From Candidatus Jorgensenbacteria bacterium CG23_combo_of_CG06-09_8_20_14_all_54_14 (GTDB lineage: Bacteria > Patescibacteriota > Minisyncoccia > UBA6257 > GWB1-50-10): a DNA stretch of 5,343 bases. Under the pieces are notes generated by a model that made no database searches, was not told the DNA's origin, and was given only the letters and a program-made list of their open reading frames with translations. The translations under genes were made by a program, and so were the position numbers. The stretch is from the NCBI GenBank assembly GCA_002772205.1, contig PCRZ01000001.1, forward strand, positions 9,601 through 14,943, given 5' to 3'. Of the stretch, positions 1 to 4,540 are shown piece by piece. Numbering within the stretch: the stretch's first letter is position 1; each line of letters starts with the position of its first letter.

Positions 1-20
1 TCTGACACGAAATCCCCTAA

Positions 21-54
21 ATATTTTACAACAGATTTATCTGTCGTAAAATAT
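21..54. repeat. 34-bp near-perfect inverted repeat upstream of the recombinase gene
   Basis: Two 16-nt arms (21-36 and 39-54) are reverse complements at 15 of 16 positions, the one mismatch being A30 opposite C45, around a 2-nt centre TT. The left arm reads ATATTTTACAACAGAT. The element lies 12 bp before a tyrosine recombinase start. Its size fits either a recombinase core site (two arms around a short spacer, as in dif or loxP) or an operator for a dimeric regulator. It could also be an AT-rich hairpin terminator of a gene lying left of the window. I see no close match to the classical bacterial dif sequence. The symmetry is directly visible; the role is inferred. Confidence 0.8.
25..52 (+). 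promoter_or_regulatory. candidate sigma-70 promoter inside the inverted repeat
   Basis: A -35-like TTTACA (25-30) and a -10-like TAAAAT (47-52) are 16 bp apart, which predicts transcription starting near 58-60, just before the recombinase ATG at 67. Each hexamer sits in one arm of the inverted repeat, so a protein bound to the dyad would block the promoter. A competing signal is the extended -10 TGCTACAAT (60-68), which would start transcription near 75 and produce a leaderless mRNA beginning at the in-frame ATG 76. The sequence alone does not separate the two. Confidence 0.4.
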
Positions 55-66
55 TTTCGTGCTACA

Positions 67-966
67 ATGGATGTGATGACCAAAATTCAAAAGTTGGTAA
101 AGGACTATCTGGACTACCTGGAAATTGAGAAGAACCGCTCGCCGAAGACGCGGGAGAACTACGCCCGCTATCTTGCGGCATTCCTCGCACTTTCAAAGGC
201 GCGCACAGTACGCGATGTGAGTGCAGAGGCGGTGCGGGAGTTCAGGATTGCGCTTGCCCGCCGGGATCTGAAGAAGAACACCCAGAGCTACTACGTCATC
301 GCCATTCGCAATTTTTTGAAGTACCTCATCCGGCGCGGCATCGCGGCACTCCCGCCGGAGACCGTAGAGCTCCCGAAGGTCTCGCGCCGCGACATAGAGG
401 TGCTCTCTTACGACGAACTGGAGCGCATCCTCGCGGCCCCGAAGGGGGACAATCTCCGCGGCCTGCGGGACCGCGCTATCTTGGAGACGCTTTTCTCAAC
501 CGGCCTCCGGCTCTCCGAGCTCTGCGCGCTTCCCCGATACCTTGACCTTGCGCGCGGTGAGCTCTCGGTGCGGGGTAAGGGCGACAAGCTCCGTGTGGTG
601 TTTTTCTCTGAAGGCGCGAAGCAGGCTCTGAAGGACTACCTCGCAAAACGTACCGACACGGAGGAGGCGCTCTTCGTATCGCTGGATAAGAAAAACGGCG
701 TTATTGGGCGCATTACGCCGCGCGCCGTGGAGCGCCTCGTGGAGACCCGCGCCCGCGAGGCGGGAATCGCCAGGTTTCGGGTACACCCGCATCTTTTTCG
801 CCACGCGTTCGCCACCGATCTCCTCATAAACGGCGCCGACCTCCGCTCGGTCCAGGAGCTCCTCGGGCACGCGAACATTTCCACCACGCAGATCTACACC
901 CATCTCACGAACCAGGAACTTCGGGAGGTGCACAAGGCCTTCCACGGTCGCCGGCGCCGCTTATAG
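67..966 (+). CDS. Xer-family tyrosine recombinase (XerC/XerD/XerA-like)
   Basis: Complete 299-residue site-specific recombinase, the usual length for Xer proteins, which cut and rejoin DNA through a tyrosine-3'-phosphate intermediate, typically to resolve chromosome dimers or to integrate elements. The N-terminal SAM-like core-binding domain spans about residues 8-95 and the catalytic domain about 110-295. All catalytic residues are visible: R148 in STGLRLSEL, K171 in RGKGDKLR, H242 and R245 in HPHLFRH, H268 in ELLGH and nucleophile Y277 in TTQIYTH. No Shine-Dalgarno site precedes ATG 67; the in-frame ATG 76 (296 residues) is equally plausible because of an extended -10 at 60-68. XerC and XerD cannot be told apart here. 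A tRNA gene lies 500 bp downstream, so an integrase of a mobile element is possible, but the sequence is closer to housekeeping Xer than to phage integrases. Confidence 0.93.
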   Translation: MDVMTKIQKLVKDYLDYLEIEKNRSPKTRENYARYLAAFLALSKARTVRDVSAEAVREFRIALARRDLKKNTQSYYVIAIRNFLKYLIRRGIAALPPETVELPKVSRRDIEVLSYDELERILAAPKGDNLRGLRDRAILETLFSTGLRLSELCALPRYLDLARGELSVRGKGDKLRVVFFSEGAKQALKDYLAKRTDTEEALFVSLDKKNGVIGRITPRAVERLVETRAREAGIARFRVHPHLFRHAFATDLLINGADLRSVQELLGHANISTTQIYTHLTNQELREVHKAFHGRRRRL

Positions 967-970
967 CGGC

Positions 971-999
971 CCTGCCTGAGCAGGCAGGCCTGCCTGCTC
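971..999. repeat. GC-rich palindromic repeat (CCTGCCTG / CAGGCAGG)
   Basis: CCTGCCTG (971-978) is the reverse complement of CAGGCAGG (981-988). Positions 978-999 also form a perfect 22-nt palindrome centred between 988 and 989. A third CAGGCAGG at 1044-1051 brackets the following hairpins, so alternative pairings are possible. It starts 4 bp after the recombinase stop codon and could form a hairpin at the mRNA end, but no U-run follows, so it is not a standard intrinsic terminator. It resembles REP-type intergenic palindromes. Confidence 0.7.
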
Positions 1000-1005
1000 C
1001 GATTT

Positions 1006-1051
1006 GAGTCCTCGGGACTCTCATTGAGAGTTTCGGGACCGGCCAGGCAGG
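1006..1051. repeat. nested hairpins closed by CAGGCAGG
   Basis: GAGTCC-TCG-GGACTC (1006-1020) and ACTCTC-ATT-GAGAGT (1017-1031) are overlapping, mutually exclusive hairpins. The second can be extended with G-U pairs to GGGACTCTC / GAGAGTTTC (1014-1034). The block ends in CAGGCAGG (1044-1051), complementary to CCTGCCTG at 971-978, so 971-1051 can fold as one larger element. Confidence 0.6.
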
Positions 1052-1065
1052 TTTAACGAACCAAG

Positions 1066-1092
1066 CCCGCCGCCGCAGGTGATGGTGGCGGG
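1066..1092. repeat. GC-rich hairpin, 9-bp stem
   Basis: CCCGCCGCC (1066-1074) pairs with GGTGGCGGG (1084-1092) with one G-U pair and a 9-nt loop. An A-rich run follows on the plus strand, so it is not a plus-strand terminator. No role can be assigned. Confidence 0.5.
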
Positions 1093-1155
1093 GAAACAAG
1101 CAAACAAACAAGGACCACCGTGAGCTGTTTTTTCACCCGAGCACTTCTCATTGTG

Positions 1156-1185
1156 TGTCCTATTGGACGGCCGTCTGATAGGACA
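1156..1185. repeat. 30-nt imperfect palindrome; possible terminator or operator
   Basis: The outer arms TGTCCTAT (1156-1163) and ATAGGACA (1178-1185) are perfect reverse complements. The core GACGGCCGTC (1166-1175) is a perfect palindrome. Only two positions per arm fail to match (TG opposite TG). A run of six T follows at 1193-1198, seven bases after the stem, which is terminator-like on the plus strand, although the spacing is long. The symmetry would also suit a dimeric DNA-binding protein. Confidence 0.6.
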
Positions 1186-1230
1186 TATTAAATTTTTTGT
1201 TGCGGGCGAGTTTTTTTATATATCAAGAGA

Positions 1231-1258
1231 AAACTACAGGTGTAGGCCTGTGGAGTTT
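1231..1258. repeat. bulged hairpin, 10-bp stem
   Basis: AAACT (1231-1235) with ACAGG (1236-1240) pairs with CCTGT (1247-1251) and AGTTT (1254-1258), with a 2-nt GG bulge and a 6-nt loop. It is followed by CATTTTC. Role unknown. Confidence 0.4.
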
Positions 1259-1296
1259 CATTTTCTTCCATTCATTTTTTTCAAGCGGGGTGAACC

Positions 1297-1314
1297 GAAA
1301 TCGCTTACGATTTC
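1297..1314. repeat. perfect 7-bp hairpin
   Basis: GAAATCG (1297-1303) and CGATTTC (1308-1314) are perfect reverse complements around CTTA. Neither strand has a clear U-run next to it. It may be part of a larger repeat block that continues to about 1440. Confidence 0.5.
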
Positions 1315-1335
1315 ATTTCTGTGCCCCCGAGAGGT

Positions 1336-1402
1336 CCCGCGCTACGCACGCGAGTGCGGGGTAAAATTTGTCCCGCACGGCACCGGAGCGGCGTGTGCGG
1401 GA
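1336..1402. repeat. competing hairpins built from GTGCGGG / CCCGCAC copies
   Basis: GTGCGGG occurs at 1354-1360 and 1395-1401, with its complement CCCGCAC at 1372-1378 between them. The middle copy can pair leftward (7 bp, 11-nt loop) or rightward (8 bp as TCCCGCAC / GTGCGGGA). CCCGC at 1336-1340 can also pair with GCGGG at 1356-1360. This mutually exclusive layout is seen directly; any switching role is speculative. It lies downstream of the tRNA on the tRNA's strand. Confidence 0.55.
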
Positions 1403-1468
1403 TTATATCTTGCTTAACCTCGCTACGCTCGGGATGAAAAATATAAAGCCCTTACCGCGAACTCTCTG

Positions 1469-1552
1469 TGCCGAGGGTGGGGGTCGAACCCACAAGCCCT
1501 TGCGGGCACCAGCTCCTAGGGCTGGCGTGTTTCCCAATTTCACCACCTCGGC
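1469..1552 (-). tRNA. tRNA-Leu, anticodon UAG
   Basis: On the minus strand an 84-nt class II cloverleaf folds cleanly. The acceptor stem GCCGAGG / CCTCGGC has 7 bp and discriminator A. The D arm is GTG / CAC with GG in the loop. The anticodon stem CCAGC / GCTGG holds loop CCTAGGA, with anticodon TAG complementary to 1516-1518. The long variable arm is GCCC-GCAA-GGGC, and the T arm GTGGG-TTCGACC-CCCAC. The long variable arm, discriminator A and UAG anticodon identify leucine, reading CUA and probably other CUN codons. No CCA is encoded; the next bases are CAG, so CCA must be added by a nucleotidyltransferase. It has a strong promoter of its own. Confidence 0.96.
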
Positions 1553-1562
1553 AACCCCTATT

Positions 1563-1591
1563 ATTGTAGGCAGAAAGTGGCGATTTGACAA
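1563..1591 (-). promoter_or_regulatory. promoter of tRNA-Leu
   Basis: On the minus strand, -35 TTGTCA (1591-1586) and -10 TACAAT (1568-1563) are separated by exactly 17 bp. Transcription would start near 1556, giving a 5' leader of only about four bases before the mature tRNA end at 1552. The -35 overlaps the -35 of the oppositely directed operon promoter. Confidence 0.75.
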
Positions 1592-1613
1592 ATAATATGT
1601 TCTATGATAGAAT
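1585..1613 (+). promoter_or_regulatory. sigma-70 promoter of the SPFH operon
   Basis: A consensus -35 TTGACA (1585-1590) and -10 TAGAAT (1608-1613) are separated by 17 bp. Initiation near 1620 gives a 5' leader of about 50 nt that holds the ribosome site. It shares TTGACAA with the divergent tRNA promoter, so RNA polymerase cannot occupy both at once. Confidence 0.8.
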
Positions 1614-1655
1614 TTAACCAGAAAATAAACAACTAAATCACAGATGAATTGACAG

Positions 1656-1662
1656 AAAGGAG
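1656..1662 (+). promoter_or_regulatory. ribosome binding site for the SPFH gene
   Basis: AAAGGAG lies 9 nt before ATG 1672 and fixes that start. It shows that this organism uses Shine-Dalgarno pairing, in contrast to the recombinase and the pilin genes, which lack a well-spaced site. Confidence 0.85.
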
Positions 1663-1671
1663 TAATTACCG

Positions 1672-2799
1672 ATGGAAACACTACTTGTTGGCACAGCATT
1701 GATCGTGTTGGGGATTCTCGTTGTCATCTGCGGAAGTATTGCCTTGCAGGGATTGAAAAAGGTTCCTGCCCAGCCACCCCATGTTGCTATCCGCACGATT
1801 CTTGGTAGTAGAACGCAGGATGTTGTAAAGGAGGGGTGGGCATTTTTCCCGCTCTACCCGTGGTGGCATGGGGCTATCCTTGTGAACATTACCAAGGTGA
1901 ATCAAGATCTCCCTGAGCAGAAGGTACGAACCCCCGATCGCGCGGAGCTCGCTATTCCGGTAAGTATCACCTGGGTTCCAGCCAAGGATGACGGAAAGCA
2001 GCTCATCGTGTTTCTGGATAGTGGAGGGGAGAAAGGAGTTAAGACAATTCTGGAGGACCTGGTCCGCGAGCGGTTGCGTGAGTGGGCTATTTCTACCGAG
2101 GAAGGTCCTGCGGATTGGGTGGACGCCATGGGCGCGCGCGAGGAAGCCGTGGCAGTTCTTCTCAAAGCCATCATCGGCGATGAGGGCTTGGAGAAAATTC
2201 CTTCCGGTATTCCTACGCCAATCCTTCTCCGTTATTTCGCGGGGCCACAGAGGTTCCCCACCAACGAGCGAGACAAGACGCGGTGGGGCGCGAAATGGGA
2301 AATCTTGGAAAAAGAGCTCCCCGGAGATTTGGAGAAGAATCGTGTTACAAAGGAGAAGCTCAAAGCCGCTGTTGATGAGAGGAGAAATTCAGTACAGAGA
2401 ATACGGCAGGGCGACGGCAAGTTCAACAAAATCGGCCTTGGGATTTACATCAACCGCCTAAATATCGGTGAGATAAAACCCCTCGGCAAGCTCGCTGAGT
2501 TTGCTGAGTTGGAGGCGAGAGAAGCACAGGAACGAAGAGGTGAGGTTTTTGAAGTTGACACTGACCTCCTGAAGGCGGGACGGCTATTGGAGGTTGCCGA
2601 GGCAAATAAGGAAAAGTTGAGTATCCAGGACGCGTACAGGATTGTCATGGAGTGGAAAACCACACGCGAGGGACGCGGCTTCACAATCCCAGGCCTTTCC
2701 CCGGCGCTCGCCGAGGCTGTAAGGGCATTCTTCCAGAAAGAAAGAATAGGACCAACGAGAAGGAGAAAGGAGAAATCCTATGGTGGCAGACGAAAGTAG
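1672..2799 (+). CDS. membrane-anchored SPFH/band-7-like protein
   Basis: 375 residues. An N-terminal transmembrane helix (about 4-27) is followed by a basic LKK. A region resembling the SPFH/band-7 fold follows: EGWAFFPLYPWW (54-65), NITKVNQDLPEQKVRTPDRAE (72-92) and the strand AIPVSITWVP (94-103). A helical part with VRERLREWAI (131-140) comes next. A second SPFH-like strand, GLGIYINRLNIGEIKP (255-270), leads into a charged, probably coiled-coil helix rich in E, A and R (272-325). The C-terminus is strongly basic (RRRKEKSYGGRRK). Family members (prohibitin, stomatin, flotillin, HflK/C) form oligomeric membrane scaffolds and often control proteases or membrane domains; which partner applies here is unknown. 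It is the first gene of a two-gene operon, with a consensus promoter and ribosome site. The SPFH call rests on motif pattern only. Confidence 0.75.
   Translation: METLLVGTALIVLGILVVICGSIALQGLKKVPAQPPHVAIRTILGSRTQDVVKEGWAFFPLYPWWHGAILVNITKVNQDLPEQKVRTPDRAELAIPVSITWVPAKDDGKQLIVFLDSGGEKGVKTILEDLVRERLREWAISTEEGPADWVDAMGAREEAVAVLLKAIIGDEGLEKIPSGIPTPILLRYFAGPQRFPTNERDKTRWGAKWEILEKELPGDLEKNRVTKEKLKAAVDERRNSVQRIRQGDGKFNKIGLGIYINRLNIGEIKPLGKLAEFAELEAREAQERRGEVFEVDTDLLKAGRLLEVAEANKEKLSIQDAYRIVMEWKTTREGRGFTIPGLSPALAEAVRAFFQKERIGPTRRRKEKSYGGRRK
2766..2772 (+). promoter_or_regulatory. ribosome binding site inside the SPFH gene 3' end
   Basis: AAAGGAG, 7 nt before ATG 2780, lies within the last codons of the upstream gene and sets the start of the overlapping downstream gene. 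The arrangement suggests translational coupling. Confidence 0.85.
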
Positions 2800-3223
2800 C
2801 GAAGCGAAAATCAGTAGCGTACCCCGCTGGGCATGGATGATTCTGATTTTAACCGTCTCTGTTCTTGTGGCGGTTGGGATCAGTTTATTGATGGGAGATT
2901 CAAAGGGAAAGGAAGCGGGGGGGCAATCGCAAGCCCAGGCCACATGTTCCCCGCAGCGGTTTGAGCTCAACGAGCCGGGTGAGTGGGTGCTCACGGTGAC
3001 TAACGTTGATACGGTCACGTGGAAACCCGCCACCTATAAGCTCTGGGCGAACAAGCCGTACCGGGTTATGTCCAGCGATCCGGAAACCGGAAAGCGCCTG
3101 GAGGCTAAGATGCCGAAAACTGCGATGTACTGGTACGGCGCGAGGGCCGACTTCGGCGTAGGCCACCTCTGGATGGCCGCGATTGATAGCGGCACCGTCG
3201 TCATGGTACAGCGTGTGATGTAA
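2780..3223 (+). CDS. small single-pass membrane protein of unknown function
   Basis: 147 residues, not recognised. A short charged N-terminus (1-16) is followed by one transmembrane helix (about 17-38, WAWMILILTVSVLVAVGISL) and then MGDSKGKEAGG, so the protein is probably anchored with its N-terminus inside and the rest outside. A flexible Gly/Gln/Ala linker (43-55) leads to a compact domain (about 57-147) that looks beta-rich, with many aromatic residues: GEWVLTVTNVDTVTWKP, YKLWANKPYRV, TAMYWYGARADFGVGHLWMA. It has one cysteine (C56). It overlaps the SPFH gene by 20 nt in another frame, has its own strong ribosome site and ends in TAA just before a terminator. The tight coupling suggests that it works with the SPFH protein, perhaps as a partner at the membrane; this is inference from context. 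Confidence 0.85.
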   Translation: MVADESSEAKISSVPRWAWMILILTVSVLVAVGISLLMGDSKGKEAGGQSQAQATCSPQRFELNEPGEWVLTVTNVDTVTWKPATYKLWANKPYRVMSSDPETGKRLEAKMPKTAMYWYGARADFGVGHLWMAAIDSGTVVMVQRVM

Positions 3224-3236
3224 CAACAGTTTAAGC

Positions 3237-3277
3237 AAGACCCTGTCGAGCAATTTCGACAGGGTCTTCGCATTTTT
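3237..3277 (+). terminator. intrinsic terminator of the SPFH operon
   Basis: A perfect 13-bp stem, AAGACCCTGTCGA (3237-3249) with TCGACAGGGTCTT (3256-3268), has loop GCAATT and is followed by CGC A and five T (3273-3277). It starts 14 nt after the stop codon. The convergent pilin array ends at 3287, so the same hairpin may also stop minus-strand transcription, although the U-run on that side is poor (GCTTAAAC). Confidence 0.88.
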
Positions 3278-3286
3278 CCAGCGGTG

Positions 3287-3649
3287 CTATGCGAGGAGGA
3301 TTTGGACGAGCTTGATGACGCCGGTGGCGAGGATGGCGGTCGCAACCGCGACAACCGCATAGATGAGTTGCTTCTTCGCCTTCCCCACCTTCTCCGCATC
3401 GCCCCCGGAGGTAAGGAAGAGGAACGCCGCATAGATGATGAAGACGACCGCGAGGGCGAGGAGAGCCCCATAGAGCCACCCGCCGAACTTATTAATGATG
3501 GTGATGACCTTCTCTGGGGTATCGACGCCCTCGCGGCCGTATTCATCGGCGGCCGCGGCGGCGAGTGGTGCGGCGAGAGTAGCCACGAGCGCGAGCGCGG
3601 GCGCGGTGAGGAGAACGACTGCGACGGCATTTTTTTCTTTTATGTTCAT
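3287..3649 (-). CDS. VirB2/TrbC-like pilin paralogue 1
   Basis: 120 residues with the plan of TrbC/VirB2 and the T4SS pilin family common in Patescibacteria. A basic start MNIKEK leads into a long hydrophobic signal peptide (8-33), probably cleaved after the alanine run AAAA (31-34). A short amphipathic stretch (35-55) follows, then transmembrane helix 1 (about 56-79), the loop SGGDAEKVGKAKKQ (81-94) and helix 2 (95-118). The basic loop should face the cytoplasm, with both mature ends outside. VirB2-like subunits assemble into conjugative pili or type IV secretion channels. The start is 15 nt after the stop of paralogue 2 and has no clear ribosome site or promoter, so it is probably read from the upstream transcript. 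It belongs to the subgroup with an EKVxKAK loop. Last gene of the array, converging on the terminator at 3237. Confidence 0.85.
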   Translation of the reverse strand: MNIKEKNAVAVVLLTAPALALVATLAAPLAAAAADEYGREGVDTPEKVITIINKFGGWLYGALLALAVVFIIYAAFLFLTSGGDAEKVGKAKKQLIYAVVAVATAILATGVIKLVQILLA

Positions 3650-3664
3650 AGATGTTCGGAATGA

Positions 3665-4078
3665 TTAATCCGAGATCGGAGGAGGAATATCAGGAGGTGC
3701 TGCGGCATGAGAAGTAGCCGCTCCGAAGAACACTTCTACCAGATACACAATGCCTTTGGAGAGGACGGCGACCGCGACCGCGATGACCGCGTAGGTGAGG
3801 TACGATTTCGCTTTTTTAATTTTCTCCTCCTCGCCCCCCGAGAAAAGGAAATTGAACGCCGCAACGAGAATGAATATCACCGCGAGGGCGAGGAGAATTC
3901 CGAAGAGCCAGTTACCGGCTTTGAGAAAGATGGCCTCTACCCCGCTCATACCCTGCTGGGAGACGATGGATTCCGGGGGCGCGTCAGGGAACGCCGATGC
4001 CACCGTTGTTACAAGGAGCGGCAACGCGCCGAGGAGCATAACACCAACCGTACATAGAATTTGCCGTGCAAAAATCAT
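3665..4078 (-). CDS. VirB2/TrbC-like pilin paralogue 2, with a proline-rich tail
   Basis: 137 residues from ATG 4078. The frame is open to 4120, but that ATG lies in the loop of a hairpin terminator and the ATG at 4099 overlaps the -10 element. From 4078 the protein starts with an orderly signal peptide, MIFARQILCTVGVML, probably cut after VASA (26-29). Helix 1 is GNWLFGILLALAVIFIL (55-71), the loop GGEEEKIKKAKSYL (81-94) and helix 2 about 95-118. By hand alignment the two-helix core matches paralogue 3 at about 46 of 64 positions, the closest pair here and a sign of fairly recent duplication. It alone carries a C-terminal extension, GAATSHAAAPPDIPPPISD. The probable role is a pilus or type IV secretion subunit; the tail could be an exposed surface or a processed propeptide. 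Confidence 0.83.
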   Translation of the reverse strand: MIFARQILCTVGVMLLGALPLLVTTVASAFPDAPPESIVSQQGMSGVEAIFLKAGNWLFGILLALAVIFILVAAFNFLFSGGEEEKIKKAKSYLTYAVIAVAVAVLSKGIVYLVEVFFGAATSHAAAPPDIPPPISD

Positions 4079-4089
4079 ATCCTCTATCC

Positions 4090-4098
4090 ATTGTACCA
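4090..4098 (-). promoter_or_regulatory. extended -10 promoter of pilin paralogue 2
   Basis: On the minus strand TGGTACAAT is a TGn-extended -10 with its hexamer at 4095-4090. The -35 region is occupied by the terminator hairpin and has no good match, which fits an extended -10 promoter. Transcription would begin near 4083, only about five bases before ATG 4078, so the mRNA would be nearly leaderless. AGAGG is present two bases before the ATG, too close for normal Shine-Dalgarno pairing. Confidence 0.5.
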
Positions 4099-4099
4099 T

Positions 4100-4129
4100 A
4101 AACAAGAACCCTCCCCGCAAGGGGAAGGG
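4100..4129 (-). terminator. hairpin terminator between pilin paralogues 3 and 2
   Basis: Read on the minus strand, CCCTTCCCC (4129-4121) pairs with GGGGAGGG (4116-4109) with one bulged base and loop TTGC. It is followed by the U-rich TTCTTGTTT (4108-4100). It begins 13 nt after the stop of paralogue 3 and directly precedes the -10 of paralogue 2, so the two genes probably form separate transcription units or are joined only by read-through. Confidence 0.7.
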
Positions 4130-4142
4130 CCTGCCCCGTTAC

Positions 4143-4496
4143 TCATTGCACAATAGTTTGTCTGAAGAATGTTGTGGCAACGAGATACACAATACCGCGC
4201 GCCAAAAGTCCGATTGCAACCGCGATGATGGCATAGACGAGGTAACTTTTCGCCTTCTTCACCTTCTCTTCATCGCCGCCCGAAGTCAAGTAGAGGAATG
4301 CCGCGTAGAGGATGAAGATAACCGCGAGGGCAACGAGGATGCCGAAAAACCAGTTGCCGGCTGTGGTAATCCAAGTGATTATCGAAGAGTAGCCAGTAAT
4401 TGGCTGGCCGAGTACCGGTTGCGCGCCCGCGAGGAGCGGTAAAACTAAAGTCCCCACCATGGCGATCCCCGCGCCGACCTTCATGATTGATTTCAT
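4143..4496 (-). CDS. VirB2/TrbC-like pilin paralogue 3
   Basis: 117 residues from ATG 4496. A GTG at 4523 extends the frame by nine residues (LKTNQNKN) and has a weak AAGG in front, so it cannot be excluded. The ATG gives the more usual signal peptide: MKSIMK, hydrophobic to about 22, predicted cut after AGA (23-25). The mature part starts QPVLGQP. Helix 1 is GNWFFGILVALAVIFIL (47-63), the loop SGGDEEKVKKAKSYL (72-86) and helix 2 about 87-108. A short tail, FFRQTIVQ, ends the protein. The core is very close to paralogue 2. A 110-nt AT-rich spacer separates it from paralogue 4 upstream, and a hairpin terminator follows its stop codon. Likely a pilus or type IV secretion channel subunit in the cell membrane. 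Confidence 0.85.
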   Translation of the reverse strand: MKSIMKVGAGIAMVGTLVLPLLAGAQPVLGQPITGYSSIITWITTAGNWFFGILVALAVIFILYAAFLYLTSGGDEEKVKKAKSYLVYAIIAVAIGLLARGIVYLVATTFFRQTIVQ

Positions 4497-4540
4497 ATTT
4501 TTATTTTGATTTGTTTTTAGCACCCGACCTTTTTGTTTTT

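Larger units (their letters stand above)
967..1468. other. gene-poor region with clustered inverted repeats
   Basis: About 500 bp between the recombinase stop and the tRNA 3' end hold no convincing coding region. Open frames here (for instance 1151-1417 and 1368-1595, plus) lack ribosome sites, run through hairpins or cross the tRNA, and show no protein-like composition. The stretch instead carries at least seven inverted repeats, listed separately, with abrupt changes between GC-rich blocks (971-1092, 1330-1401) and AT-rich blocks (1186-1285). It may be dispersed intergenic repeat material, the remains of a mobile element or a structured transcript. Confidence 0.6.

Noticed and set aside
496..945. 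Minus-strand frame opposite the recombinase
   Set aside because: It is antisense to the catalytic domain, which has every active-site residue in the plus frame.
971..1402. Possible CRISPR array in the repeat-rich region
   Set aside because: The repeats are inverted and of differing sequence, with no regular direct repeat and spacer pattern and no cas gene.
1151..1417. Plus-strand open frame of 88 codons
   Set aside because: It lacks a ribosome site, begins at the edge of a 30-nt palindrome and runs through several hairpins; the translation looks like translated repeat DNA and not a folded protein.
1368..1595. Plus-strand open frame of 75 codons
   Set aside because: It reads antisense through the whole tRNA-Leu gene and into the divergent promoters.
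1988..2461. Plus-strand 157-codon frame inside the SPFH gene
   Set aside because: It is out of frame within a gene that has a consensus promoter, a ribosome site and recognisable motifs; no ribosome site of its own.
3284..3664. Plus-strand frame with a very acidic and basic translation (DDEDDREGEE-like)
   Set aside because: It is the exact antisense of pilin paralogue 1. Complementing hydrophobic codons gives strings of charged residues, so its odd composition is an artefact. The same holds for 3707-4057 and 3795-4442.
4079..4120. N-terminal extension of pilin paralogue 2 to ATG 4120
   Set aside because: The extension would be translated from the loop of a hairpin terminator and across the -10 element, and would place an acidic segment ahead of the signal peptide.
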